A stretch of 64,000 bases of DNA from Gnetum montanum (taxonomy: Eukaryota > Streptophyta > Gnetopsida > Gnetales > Gnetaceae), in contig MNCI01033300.1 in assembly GCA_015680685.1 (NCBI GenBank), positions 301,326 to 365,325 on the forward strand, in the 5' to 3' direction. Position 1 is the first letter of the stretch. Every line of letters starts with the position of its first letter. A program made the position numbers and the translations under genes. Below are positions 11,501 through 24,600 of this stretch, one piece after another. Under the pieces are notes generated by a model, which worked only from the letters and a program-made list of their open reading frames with translations, searched no databases and was not told the origin of the DNA.

Positions 11501-12719
11501 TGATAGGGGTCTTGCCGATTTTGGACCAGTGGGATATATCATACAAATTGTTGTGCAATCTAGTCATAATCTTTGAGGACAATGTTGAGTGGATTGCCAA
11601 GAACACTTGTGTATATTGTTGCATTTAATAAATATAAAAAAGACTATAATACATATAATACAAATGAAAACCCATGTTGCCATGATGGGAGATAGAGAAA
11701 AATATTTATAATTTTATGTTTCATAATTTTTATAGATTTTATCTTTATAAGAAACAAGGAAAACACACATGCATTGCAATCCCACTTGGGGACAGTGGCA
11801 ATGCTTGGGTTGCAATCTCTCAAGGGGATAGGTGCAATACCACATACAAATGCAAATAAAATGGCTCTTAGTCACAACCTCGATGGCCCAACAACATGCA
11901 ATATAGTTGTGACCTCCTTTGGTAAGGTTGAATCATTGTAGCTTATGAAAATGAGAAATGAATAAATAATTTTATGGATTTTAATGTTTTATAATGTTTT
12001 TGGTATTTTAATGTTGAAGGCATCAATGGTGCAAAAATGGGAAAGAACCATAAGCTTTATTCACTGTGCAAGTATTGGACTTAGCATCAACTAAACGGTT
12101 CTGAGCTATGTAAGCAAGGTAGCACTTTGACAGAGTTTAGCTGCACTTGTGAAAGCAATGACTCAAAACATACACACAAAATATGGAAGGAATCACTTAC
12201 CCAAGGGAGGAAGAGCTCTTCACATGAAACTAGATGCCAAAAGCCAAAGAAAAATGTTTGGAATCAAGTTTCTCCCTCATATGGAGCTTGTCCTAGGTAT
12301 TTATAGTTTTCGTGACACAAAAACAAGGGTTCGCTACCACCTGAGCTTCAACAAAGGTCTATTAGCATAGCTGAGACATTCTAGAGCACACTTGAGGAGG
12401 TGGAGAAGGCAAAGCACCCAAACTAGGGCACCAAGTGGGGTACGTCAATGCCCCTGCGCTGGCACAGGGGGTGCTCTGGTGCAGGGAGGTCCACGCACCC
12501 TTGCCACCAACACTTTGCCAAGATTTCTTGGATGAAAGCTGGGACACTTGGGAACATGCCTGGGACTTCCAAGGGTTTCCGAATGAAGCCAGAAATGACT
12601 CAGGAAGCCCAAAACATGCATCAAACCTACAAATGTGAAATGGAAGGCTAGGATGCAAACTTGGGAGGTAAAAATGTCAACCCATGTGCATGAAATCCAC
12701 AAATATAGGGTACATGACA
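11501..12719 (-). repeat. Gypsy element 1, 5' LTR (outer end approximate)
   Basis: The inner boundary is secure: the minus strand ends in CA at 11501, followed by one base and the primer site. The outer boundary is a guess at 12719, where the minus strand starts TGTCATGTACCC. No second copy lies in the window, so it cannot be checked by pairing. The right part (about 12400-12620) is more GC-rich than its surroundings. Confidence 0.5.
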
Positions 12720-12778
12720 CATCCCAAATCCAGGGCTTACAATTGATTTACAAAATGCTACTGGATGACTCATCACAG

Positions 12779-12905
12779 TTGATGATACCAATTCTTATAC
12801 TAGGGATCCTTCACCTGTGTTGGCAAATCTTTATGCCAAAAATGCTTTAAATCATTATGAGTGTTTTTGAGTCATTACAAAAAGAACTCTTATCCAAGTT
12901 ATTTA
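12779..12905. repeat. Direct repeat, copy A (about 125 bp)
   Basis: About 125 bp here matches 21236-21360 in the same orientation at very roughly 75-80 percent identity by eye. Shared landmarks include AGGGATCC, TTGCCAAAAATGC-like and CATCCAAGT-like runs. The two copies bracket the FIGL1 gene. Copy A can be read partly as protein next to a possible FIGL1 upstream exon, but I cannot tell a coding fragment from a repeat remnant. Confidence 0.5.
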
Positions 12906-13340
12906 TACCTGAAGATCTTAATCAGAATTAGTATGATTCAGATAGCTTTATAATTGGAAAAATGAAGAAAAATATTAAAAATCCTGGCAATATTCTTGCA
13001 AGTTTCACATGATTACATGCTTGGTGACAGAGCAATTAATGCGGCATCTACAAACAATGTGAAAATTAAAAACAGATTCAAAAATAGGAAAAATCATTGT
13101 TTTGAAAGAAATGTCAGTCACACTGAATCTGGGTTTATGTTGGACCAGCAAACATGAAATTGAGATGTTCTCCCCCTCTAAAGGGAGATTATTACCGATG
13201 TATACTAGATAGTGATGAAATGGTTAAGTTTCCTTTCGCTAAAGCACGTGGCTTTCTTTTCAGAGTGGATTGTCTACCCGAAATTAAGTCTACAAGGAGA
13301 CCATTTGGATCTCTTGGATATAGTTTTGTTTCAGCAATTT
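12906..13340 (+). other. Possible decayed or unrecognised upstream exon of FIGL1
   Basis: Two overlapping frames read protein-like sequence: about 13020-13130, and 13154-13330 (a segment ending STRRPFGSLGYS). Plant FIGL1 has a long, poorly conserved N-terminal region, and this lies at the right place and strand for it. However, stops separate the pieces and I see no clean splice donor near 13330. It could be a broken exon, a chance open frame or repeat material. FIGL1 usually has several hundred residues before its AAA domain, and this window supplies only about 130 securely. Confidence 0.25.
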
Positions 13341-14553
13341 CATTTTGCATAATTTCTTTATTTCTTGTAAACTGTTGGGATTGAACCGTCTTATCAATGT
13401 ACACAAATTATTAAGATTGAACCTGTGAACTGCAGAATGCAGAATTTGTTTATTGGTGTGGTGGATTTCAGCCATGTTTATTCAAGTTTTTGCCAAACTG
13501 TGCAATGATTTTGGCATTATAAAATGTTAAACTATGGGTTGTCAAAACTTTGTTTTAAATATGGGCGATTGTAGGGCAAGTACAAAGCTACGAGCATCAT
13601 CTTCAAATGCAGTTTCACAGAACCAACATTCATTAACTATTGTCTGCGCTAATTTCATAAAGTTAGTTTTTTTCTTTGTTTTTTAATCGTTTTTTTCTCA
13701 AAAATTATATGAGGCTTAGGATGAAACATACTGTTCTGTAACATCTAGTTTCCTTTATTTGACAAGACATTGAATGAAAATATGAGACCTACCATTCAGT
13801 AACATCTAGTTTGCAGATTTATTTAACAGTGCATGTAATGTATGATATGCCTTTGGAGCATTATATGACTGCTACGGTTCCTGTAACCAATTCTCACTAT
13901 CGTGTGATTTTATTTAGTGATCTTTTATTCATGCATACGCTTCTTTTAAGTGTTTATGTATATTGCTAATGCACCAGTAATATCTGGCCTTCTAACAATT
14001 CTTTTGATGGGCTGAGCTCATATATACTGCCACTCATAATGCTGCAAGCTTTCATGCTTTATGATCTGAAGATTTATTCTTTTTTTTTTGGGAATAGAAG
14101 CTTGTTTGTGAAGTTCTTCTTGACTAGACTTTTATCTTTGGCCTATATGTTGCATGAGTCTATGGACTTTATCCTGTAGAAATTGGCAAAATGTTTTATT
14201 GTGTAGGTAACAAGGATACTATACTAGCATATTTCAAGTGATTACATTCAGAACGGTTGGGCTGATGTTCTCATGGAGTTAAAAGCATTGATGCCAGCTA
14301 AAAATAACTACAAGCAATCGACTTGTTTTCTAAAAATCATCTGGAGGAAAAATTACATTTTTTTCATAACTAGAAAATCTAGCATTTCTCATGTACTTGA
14401 ATGCTCTTTTGTTAGAGAGAGGCATTGCTCTACTTATTGCTGTAGTTACCCAACATTATAATGGATTAATGATCCTATGTTAGATGCATAAATTGGAAAC
14501 CTTCATAGGCTTGTGCTGCTCTAACTAACAAGAACATTGATGTCATGTGGTAG

Positions 14554-17500
14554 GCCATGGACAACATGCAGAAACAGAACTCTGCCTTTTCTCCAACTTC
14601 TTGCTCACAAACAACATCAAGTTCAGCTTTCTCTAATGCTTGCAACGGAAATGGTAATCTTCGTGCTGTGGTACCAAAGTCACTTGGAATGTCTCGAAGG
14701 GGTGTTCGAGGCAACTTTATTCCTCCCGTACGTATGAATGGTTCATCCGGCAGTGCTACCACATCATCATGGATGCAAGGAAATGCAGATAACGCCTTGG
14801 AAGAGTCTACTAAAAGATGGTAACCTACACACATTGAATCTTACTAGAATAGGTGTAAAGAGAAAGATGATGTTGCCATGAGCAAAGATTAAAAGCATGA
14901 TCTGATCTTCCATTAATTATACTAGTTCTAAATGTACAAGACATCTAACTTGATACATTAGGTAATGACGTAATGTATTTCACCTTTCAAAGCTATTGAA
15001 GTTATCGTGGTACAAAGTGAACCACTTGCAAGAGATTTTATTACTTGATTTTTGTTTCTATTCAAGAATCACATTCTTCAGTATGTAGTAGGTTGGATAG
15101 ACGGATAGAGCATACTCTGAATGACAGCAAGAGCGCTTTTATTAAATAAGATTGATTTATGTATTACAAAGCAAAGCATGAACAACCAGAGTTGGCCATA
15201 TAGGTGCATGCTACTTGTGAAGTTGCAAGAAAAATCTGCTTAGGATTTATTGAAAACCTGAATAGGAGTCATTGACCTCTAAAAAAAGTTTGCATGAGCT
15301 GCTTGTGTACAAATTAAAGAACTGTGAGCTTTACCGACTTACTTTTGTCAATTCAGTTTGGAAATGCTTGTAGGTCCTGATGGAGAGCTGCCTGATAAGT
15401 TACGTAACCTGGAGCCACGGCTAATTGAGCATGTTAGTAATGAGATTATGGATCAAGATCCCAATGTTCGATGGGATGATATCGGTGAGTTGTATGTATA
15501 TGTGCTGCAAAATATACAGCAATGATTCTATCTTCTGTTTTCATCAATAAATTTTCTTTTACGTTGAAATGTCATTTTTCACTTGCATTGGTAGCTGGTC
15601 TCGATCATGCCAAAAAGTGTGTCACAGAAATGGTAATATGGCCCCTTCTACGGCCTGATATTTTTAAGGGCTGTCGCTCACCAGGAAAAGGGCTTCTTCT
15701 ATTTGGTCCTCCAGTAAGTCCAACAAGTTAGAACAGCTAGTACACTTTTATTTGAGGGAATCTATTTGCATGTTTATGTGACATCTCTTTGTTACAAGGG
15801 CACTGGGAAAACTATGATTGGCAAAGCTATTGCTGGAGAAGCTAAGGCCACTTTCTTTTATATTTCTGCTAGTTCGCTGACAAGCAAGTGGGTAAGTTAA
15901 ACAAGTTCTGTTTATTTTTTAAGCTCCTTGTATTGTATTTGTTTGGTAATTGTAAACATTATTATTATGTTCTAGAAATATACGACCTCAATTTTGTTAT
16001 GAATTCAAAATTCGAAAACATCAGTTTTGGGTATAGGTGAGTTCCTTCTTGTCTGTTTGGTAAAGAAGAATGACAAAGGTGAAAGGGAATTATTGATAAG
16101 GATAGACTGGATCATTGAAAAAATCATAAATTTTTTTCAGGAGCTTAATTCAGTTTTAGTTTTCTGTTTATATTTATTCCACAATAAAGCTATTAAATAC
16201 AGTGGATCCTTTTTATGAAAGAAGTAGCTGTGGCATGGAAGCTACGTAGTGTATGTCAGTGATATGAAGGATTTCCAAGGATAAGTTGTTCGGGAATTTC
16301 ATTTCTGTTCATTTTCTACCTGCATTCATTGCTTTCTTGTTGCTTCTAAATCCCAAATAAACTAAAAACGTGTTCAGTGGCCTAGATCTGTTTTAAAGAA
16401 TACGTTACAAGAAAGAATATAAAGCTTATAAATACTAAAAATTAACTCTTCCATACAACGAATCATTAGCATTTGCTTACATACACCTCCTATTACTTGC
16501 TGTACTTTTGATAATGCACTGCTGTCAGTTTCCATGTGGTTATTATCTCCAAAATTTTCCACTGTTATAGGTAATAAAGCATGCTTCCTTGCTGGTTGAG
16601 ATTTCTCTGAGAGCAAGTATGATTCAATTTTGAAATTTCCAATAATGATTATAATGATACCATAATTCTTGGAGTTTCAAGTCCACAGAATTTCAAAAAC
16701 ACCTGAGCAACACATGGCTGTTAATCCAACAGTCATTATGATTGTAATGTTATCATTATTATTCCTTGTCTGTCAAATTCTTGTGCTATCTATGATTCCT
16801 CAGGTTGGGAAAAGAATAATCTGCAGTGATGGAATCTTATTGGTGATAGGCAACTCATTGTCTAGTTTTGCTGAAATAAGTTTATTGTCCATAAAGTATC
16901 GAATAGAAGAAAATAACTTTATAGATTGATGTCTTTCTCTAGAATGAATGGAGGAACTGTGAAAATTCTAATATAGGCAAAATAAAGATACGATGATTCT
17001 CACTTATTTATGAGGTTTTACAGACAATGAAGAATCAATAAGACCATTCTTCATGGTTAATGTCTAAGATAAACTAACTTGGTGAAGTTGTTGAGGAAGA
17101 GTTGTGATGATTCAAAAGACAGCCCGGTGGAGACATGTGAAGAATAAGTATATAGACAACTAGGAAGAAGAAAAAGAAGAAGCTTAGAATACAATTTATC
17201 TCAAGAGCAATACCATAGTAACACTTGAGTGACCAATGGGTAGGAAGAAATTTTGCATGATTCTGATCGTTAAGATCATGTTTTATTGATTCAATATTAT
17301 ACTTTGATTTCCTGTTACAAGGTCCTGTGAAAATCAACACTTGCCTTAATTGAATTTCTTTGGTGATGCCTCCAGCCATGTGTACAACTGGAGACTTGAT
17401 GTGTCAATATGTCACATGGTTGGCCTTTCTTGTTTTCCAGTTTTAGATTCCTCCAAACTCAGGTATCAGTTTTTTTTTATAATGAATTTGATGTCCAAGA

Positions 17501-20207
17501 TATATTGAGGACAAGAGATGCGTTTTATTTTTGTTTTTTATTTTGAGAAAAAGTTGGGATATTTTATTAAAAAAGCTGAAGATACAAGGGTACAAAACGG
17601 GCAGTTTCTCAAGAACAAAATGGAGAAGCCTATAGAAAGTCAATGACAAGACTGTACAAAATGGATCGCTGAGCTGTGTCTATACAAAAACATGTCTCTC
17701 CTGGTAAGTGTTAATGACATAACAGCCTGACACAACTAAGAAAACAATTTACCCTCCTTTCCAAATGAAGGGATCGGAATCAAGGAGTTATCACCCCTCC
17801 GATTGCAGGATATGAGCCAAAAACGAACATTATCAAGTGCAAGGTATGTGTTACATTGTGTACATAGATAGATGCACCTACCATGCGTGTGAAAAGTGAA
17901 ATCCCTGGCTTCATCTGTGAGCAGAACCTCATAGATCACGTTGAGCCTTTGGAACTCCATATCTCTTCCCGGAGTTTTGTCTGGGTGCAATGTTCTTTAG
18001 ATTTTACTACAATTGCATGTGATTTCCCTTAGTGTAGCCTTCTTGGTTGGGCCTATGCTCTTAAATGGTTAGTGGCTAGACTTAAAGGATTCTGCATTTG
18101 GCTGCTTTCTGCATTCGCTCCTGCAATTTGGCCCTTGTTTCCTCAACTTTTGTTCCTCCTGTTGTGCTAGTTCCTCTGGAGAAAGATTCTTCTGTTTTTC
18201 TTTTTGTTTTTTATTTGACCAGGTAAAAAGATTGTTCTATTGTTGAAAATTAACATTGAGGACACTCAATAATTTCTTTAGACATTTGACCAAGGAATGT
18301 ATCTTGTTTTTATTTAACACGACTACCCAGGATAAAAGTTTTCTTGCATTTTTGTGGGCTCTTTATTGCTCTTCATTATGCTGATGCAGATAGGGGAAGG
18401 GGAGAAACTTGTGAGGGCTCTTTTTGGAGTTGCAAGTTGTAGACAGCCAGCAGTTATTTTTGTAGATGAAATTGATTCATTGCTATCCCAGGTATATACA
18501 TATGCACTCTAGTGCAGTGACGTTTTAGAAAATTTCTTCTGTACAAATTCTTCCTAAAATATACATAAAATTAGTGCTAAATGTCATATACACTCTGACA
18601 ACAGCGTAAGTCAGATGGCGAGCATGAATCTAGCCGGAGACTTAAGACACAATTTCTGATTGAAATGGAGGGTTTTGACAGTGGAAATGAGCAGTTGCTA
18701 TTAATAGGTAATATATTTGTGTTCATTTATGAATCATTAGAATATGAACAGTGAAAGCATTTTAAAAAGAAAACCATTTACAGGATGAACTATTCAATAT
18801 CAAAGATAAATTTTTTTGAGAAAATTTCGAGAATATCAAAGATAAAATTAGTTTCAAGATATATTCTAATTTAAATGTAACACAGGTTAACATTTTAGTT
18901 ATTTCAACTAATTGGTTCCTATATTTCACTTTTGTTTACTTTTGGTGGTCAGAGGTTATGCAGGTTAGTACTAATCTTACTGAACGTAAAAGGTCATTAA
19001 CTTTGAATCTTATCGCCTATTCACGATCTTATTGTCTCTATAGTGGTTTTTTAATCACGAACTCTTTCCCAGTGTGCCTATAATGAACAAAATCTATATC
19101 TTTAGAATACATACCAGTTATGCAATTTTAATATGGTTCCACAGTCTCTTTCCTACATGTTATGCAATTTTTTTACCAGATATCCTCAATACCTGCTTTG
19201 CTGGGTGTTGGTGTAGGGTTTTGAGGGTTGCACCTCTGGGAGTAAGCATAACAACATTAGCCACTGAGCTGTTAGCCAGCTTACGCTTTCCTACATGTTT
19301 TGCAATTATCATTTTCTTAGCTTTGAAAATTTTTATAATCATATTCGTTTCATAGATGCTTTTTCTATTTAGTATTACTCATATTTCTAATCATGATCTC
19401 TTAGTTATTTTGGAAATATTGGTTTTCTATTACAAGATGGTTTGATACAAAATAGAAAAATGTTCACCTTGCCTGTGGTGTACATCCACTACAGGAGCAA
19501 CAAATCGGCCACAGGAACTTGATGAAGCTGCTCGCAGGCGTCTAACAAAGCGACTGTATATACCACTACCATCCGGTGGTACAGTATGCGAATTAATATC
19601 ACATTGTTTATTTACATGTGTATATGAATGGGACTGCCAGTTCAACGCCTTTAACACTTAACATCTTTAACAATAACAGAAGCTAGAGCATGGATAATTA
19701 GAAATCTGCTGCAGAAGGATGGCTTATTTGCGCTTTCAGATGAAGAGATAACTACGATATGCAAAATAACAGAAGGTAAACAAATGTTTGCTTTCTTGAT
19801 GTCGCCTGTTCAAATTTTTTTTTCATGCCAAATAAGCTGGAAACTTGTGCCAACTCAGGGTATTCCGGATCAGATATGAAAAACCTTGTAAAGGATGCTT
19901 CCATGGGGCCACTTAGAGAAGCATTAAGGAAAGGCATTGACATTACAATGCTTAAAAAGGAGGACATGAGACCAGTTATGATTCAGGTTTGCATGTTTAA
20001 TTTTGATTTGTGAATATCAACAGGACATGATATTCTCACAACAGCAGTTTTACCATGAATATGTTTTCTGTCTCAATTACCCGTTTTTTTTTTAAACAGG
20101 ATTTTCAGAACTCTTTGCAAGAAGTAAGGCCTTCTGTCTCTCAAAATGAGCTTGGGACATATGAAGAATGGAATCGGCAGTTTGGAAGTCTGTCACTATC
20201 AGTGTGA
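14554..20207 (+). CDS. FIGL1: FIGL1, fidgetin-like 1 AAA ATPase (5' end not found)
   Basis: Exons: 14554-14819, 15357-15484, 15595-15713, 15799-15891, 18390-18491, 18605-18707, 19495-19578, 19680-19775, 19859-19986, 20100-20207 (stop TGA). All internal junctions are GT-AG, phases agree, and the sum is 1227 bases (408 codons plus stop). The first exon is phase 0 and holds the [11 protein letters not shown] motif of plant FIGL1. Walker A GPPGTGKT (residues 169-176) spans an exon join. Walker B VIFVDEID is at 224-231. The ATNRP...DEAARRR region is at 272-286, and a Vps4-type C-terminal [10 protein letters not shown] lies near the end. FIGL1 is a hexameric nuclear ATPase that, with FLIP/FIRRM, dismantles RAD51/DMC1 filaments and limits meiotic crossovers. 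No key residue is missing. The N-terminal exons must lie upstream or be lost. Confidence 0.93.
15892..18389 (+). other. Large FIGL1 intron (2498 bp)
   Basis: It lies between the exon ending ...SLTSKW and the exon starting IGEGEKL. It begins GTAAGT and ends TGCAG. It is about five times longer than most other introns of the gene and carries an antisense DnaJ-like fragment at its right side, so insertion probably enlarged it. The remainder is AT-rich with no recognised gene. Confidence 0.85.
17840..18205 (-). pseudogene. DnaJ-like J-domain relic inside FIGL1 intron
   Basis: The minus strand reads KKATLREI..., then a stop, then [16 protein letters not shown] and [15 protein letters not shown] at about 17890-18060. 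The His-Pro-Asp motif, the Lys/Arg-rich helix before it, and the (Y/I)EVL-x-DEA pattern after it match the second half of a J domain, which stimulates Hsp70 ATPase. Farther upstream (18120-18205) a charged segment, [16 protein letters not shown], is open. The fragment has a stop, no start and no later domain. It is most simply a retroposed or duplicated piece of a DnaJ-like gene. Short length keeps the assignment moderate. Confidence 0.45.
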
Positions 20208-23200
20208 TAATCAGCTCGTAAAAAATGCTGTATAATCTGTGATTTTTTTGAATGCTTCCCGATATCAAGCAGTCTTTGGTTTATAATTGACCAATTGTAA
20301 ATGTATATCATATTGCCAGAATGCTATTGCATCATGGCTGCATCATTAAATGCAGTACTTAAATTTTTGAAGGCTGGCACATGTCTTTTCTTACCTTGTT
20401 TCTAAACCAATTATAAATAATGTCACCTTTGTTAAATTCTCACGTTTATTCTTTTATGGGTATTTTGCTCTCCTGCGGCTATGCCATTTATCAAACCAAA
20501 TGTCAGGAATTAACCTTTTTTTTAGACATAACACCCATTCATAAGGAGCAAGAGCTAACACCCGAAGCCCCCTAAAAAGAAAGCTAGTTGAAAAAAGAAA
20601 ATGCCTAGGTGGTTTTCTTTCTACAACCATCACACTAACATTATCCTATAAAATTGAAATGGAATCAACAGTGCTTAGATCTAGCTTTGAAGCAATATTA
20701 ATTTAAGAATTAAGAGATAATTTTTTTAAAAAATAGGCATTGTAAAATATTTGTGCAAGATTTATTAGATTAAAAAAAATCAAATTTTTTATTATTCAAC
20801 CTAAAAAGAAATATTTAATCAGGATCATTTGCACATTTAAAAACCAAAGAAATGACCACAAAAGCAGATAAATTAAGAATCTCATATTTGTTCAATCACA
20901 TAATAATATTTTATAATTTTTAGCCACGCAAAAAACAAGATTTGAATTTAACTTTTGTAACCATTTTACTAGTAATCATTTAATCACGATATTCATATGT
21001 TTAATAGCAGAGAATAGATAGATTACAACCATAAATTAACATCCTAGGTTTTCCCCCACTCCAACTTATAGAAAGATATTAAAATCAAACTTGAGAATGT
21101 ATAGGGGAAAAAAGTATAATTCAAGATTCAGATCCAAAGGGGAGGGTTCATCAACCAAATTTTAACCAAAATCCAAGAATACAATTTTAAAACATTCACA
21201 ATTATTGATGGGCCTAAGGATACTTTCACTTTTTGTTGATGGTACCAATCCTCATATCAGGGATCCAAAGCCCCTGTTGGCAATCCTTTGCCAAAAATGC
21301 CCCAACTAGTTATGGGTGTTTCTGAATCGTTATAGAAACAACTCTCATCCAAGTCATTTAGGTGTGAGAGTGCAGAGGATAGGCGAAGAGATCCAAAGAA
21401 GGGTAATAAAGGATTTAAAAAAATAAAAAAAAATCTAAATTTACAACAACAATCTTGATATTTTAATACAAGCATTGTGAAGGTGGTTAAACAAGCAAGA
21501 AGAGAAAAGTTTGAGAAAATCAACTTTTGGTAGCCATTATCAAACATAACAGAGATGGATCATTTTACCTCCTTTATTAAATATCTTGCTTATTAGGAGG
21601 AATTATCAGAATATTGAATTGCTATGCCATCATTGATTTCTTTCTTCTTGCTACCTCTTGTATCTCTTGTAGCAGCCACAGTCTTCTCTCCCTTAGCAGC
21701 CACACTCCTTATTGTTATATTTCTCTTTATTTGTGTTTTACACAGCTACTTTTGCCTTGTGTGTCCTTTTTTTTCTCCTCGCCTCTTCTTCCTATTTGTA
21801 GGTGAAATAAGGGATAATGAATGGTTTCTTGTAACTGACTTCTTGGGGATTGTTCGTATTTTTTTCTTTCTTTTTAAAGTTTTTTTTCCTCTCTCTCTTT
21901 GACTCAGCAATGGGTCATGAGTTCAATTCTCTTCATGTCACTATAAAAAAATCAATAAAATATGTATATTCATAGGTTATAGGTTCAATTCCTAAATCAA
22001 CAATTTTTGATATTTCAGAATTTAGATTTTCCTAGATTTCATGTTCAATTCCTTTTGACAATTACAAAACATTCTAGCATAATATCTATCTTTTATCATT
22101 CAAAATTGTCATGAGATGCAAGAAAAGAGTTTTCAAAATAGATTCATGATAAGTATAGTTTAAGATACATAATCAAATAAGGCACCTTCTTTTTCAAGTC
22201 ATTAGCGATGTGAATTTTTCCATTGTCTTATGAGCTTTGAAAGGTTATCACATGACCTTTCTACAACAATGGAGAGGGTACTTATACTCTACTATTTTAA
22301 ACTAAAAAGAGCAATGCATCAAATTTAGATAAAATAAAATAAAAAATAAAATATAAAACTACAATATTTGCACATAATATCCCTGATTCATGGGTTAGGT
22401 TCCTCCAACCTTATTCATAGGTCAAGTTCCTCAATATGAGCTTTCTTTTGCATCTCAACATACCTGTTTTAGCTCCTAAGACACATCTTAGAGTATTGTC
22501 CTTTGTTTCTCAGCATCTCTGTTGAAATAGAACAGAAAATATTTTGTTTTCCCATATATTATTTATTATTATTAGTTTAAAACATTATAGTATGTATTTT
22601 AAATCATATTTCTTATGCCTAAAGTATTTAAACATTTAATCATAATATATATAAAAATCTGGTCAACAAATTTATGACTATTCCAATTAGCCATTTCCAC
22701 CATAGTCCAAACAAAGCACACACACAACTTGACAACAAAACATGCACACAAACACACAAAAAGACTATTACAATCCTTAATGCAAAAACTCAAGGAGAAG
22801 TGGTTCGTTACACTCTTGCACTGCTTTTTAACTTTCAAGTTTGTCTGAATGCATCACTCCTAAGTTTCCAGAGGGTAGAGAGATGGGTATGGATGTTGCA
22901 AGTGGGTTAAACTATCACAAACATAGAACAACCCTTTTTGTTTGTGAAATTGTGCATGCAACCTATGTTCTGTGCAGTGAAAATAGTTTTATCATCATCA
23001 ACATTATCTTAGCCTTGTCCCAATAATATGTGGTTGGCTACATGAGTTTTATTTCACCATTCATCTCTATTAAATGTTAACTATTTATCTCTTTGCAATT
23101 TTTCCATATCATTTTTATTTATTCATTCTTATCATTTTTTGTCATTCTCTCCATGGGTTTCTTGGAACTTTGACGTGGCAACTTTCTTGAATGTTTCATT

Positions 23201-24600
23201 ATTTGATCTTTGGACATTAACTAAACTATCTAAGGCACCATTGCTGTAGCTTATCTGCATAGGATCTACTTTAATTTTTCTTGTAATATTTGTATTGTAC
23301 AATTTATCTATTCTTGTAACATTCAACATCCATCTATGCACATCTGCATTTGTGCTACATTGATTTGTTGTTCATGCTACTTTTTACAGCAGAACATTCA
23401 ACAGTTCAGCACCATATAAAATCTTGGTGTGATTATTATCCTTTAAAATTTTTCTTTTAGTTTTATTGTGATCTTATCACATAAAATACCACTAGCTTCT
23501 CTGTATTTTGACTATTCTGCCTCAATCCTATTAGGATCCAGATGGAGCATTGCAGCTGAGGAACAAAAATTTTCATGTCATTTGGAATTTCTGGTACAAA
23601 GTATGCCCATGCTCCTTCATTTCATTTGGAGAGTGGCTTGAAAGATTGGCTTCGATGTTATCTGCAAGTGCTTGGGGCAATACATTCCTTTGATAAGCCT
23701 TGCCTCTTTGCATTCTTTAAAAGTAATCTTTTACCTCAATATTATAATTGTAAGTTCTCAATGCATTAACAGTCTAGACCCATTTATGGCTGCTGAAATA
23801 TGTTAGATTGCAGAGATTCAACATATAACCATAAAAGGAATCAAATTTCTGAACATAACGCTATTTGCCTTTGCATTTGCAAGGAAGAAGTGGGTGAAAA
23901 GGTTCAAATTCACGCATTCATTAGGGTTATTAAAATTATACCCATGTACCATAAAAGGTCACGGTTGATGCAAAACATTAACAACGGTTATTTGATTTTA
24001 GAACAGCAAGGTGCTAACTTGCTACCTAATAACACTAAAAATACTTCTCCTTGGTGTTAAATAAAGGACCAATTAAAAAATTTATTACCAAATTTCTCAG
24101 CTATCCTTTTAAGTGTATTAAGACAAAAAATAGGAAACCTATGACTAGCCTTACCAGCAAGCGCTTCTTAGATTGAATAGAAGATAGAAGCAACGTCTTT
24201 TTCTTGGTAATTAATAAATTTTGTTTGTCCTTAATATTAAAAGTCAGTCTTAAAAGTAATTTTTAGAATTTAGAAGCAAATCACTTTCTAGAGTTATCAT
24301 AAAGATCTTAATGTATGGGCAAACATAAATCCGATCAACATCCTGCAAACCCAAATCCAATATCTGAGGGACTAGGAATGACAAGATTCAGTATCTTGAT
24401 TGCAAGGACATTAAGCATTGCGTAAAAATTATCATGTCACAGCTAATAAAATCTTTTACAATTTTAAATTTATCTTTTATTTTTTTGGGTTGATATAAAA
24501 GTCGACGAAAGCAGAGTGTGCTCCTTTGGGACAAGATAAAAGCAATTCCACTAGCATTTTCTGTTAAAAAATGCAAATAATCTTTCTAGAGAAAAAGCAT
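20208..24600. other. Intergenic, AT-rich, no recognised gene
   Basis: FIGL1 3' flanking DNA, with many poly-A/T runs and a pyrimidine-rich tract at about 21620-21900. Short open frames (for example 21257-21547, 22599-22838, 23575-23769) show no motif I recognise. The only definable item is the repeat copy at 21236-21360. Confidence 0.5.
21236..21360. repeat. Direct repeat, copy B
   Basis: Partner of 12779-12905 in the same orientation. Similarity fades on both sides. There is no LTR-like TG/CA boundary or target duplication. Confidence 0.5.

Noticed and set aside
12362-12720. Several overlapping open frames on both strands in the LTR of gypsy element 1
   Set aside because: They overlap each other in a GC-richer, stop-poor part of a likely LTR and show no conserved motif.
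21614-21902. Hydrophobic Leu/Phe/Ser-rich plus-strand ORFs
   Set aside because: They come from a pyrimidine-rich low-complexity tract. Hydrophobicity is a by-product of T-rich codons.
23530-23600. A stretch reading PDGALQLRN, similar to the FIGL1 exon [11 protein letters not shown]
   Set aside because: Similarity is limited to a few residues, no splice sites or further FIGL1 sequence follow, and the frame soon closes. Treated as chance.
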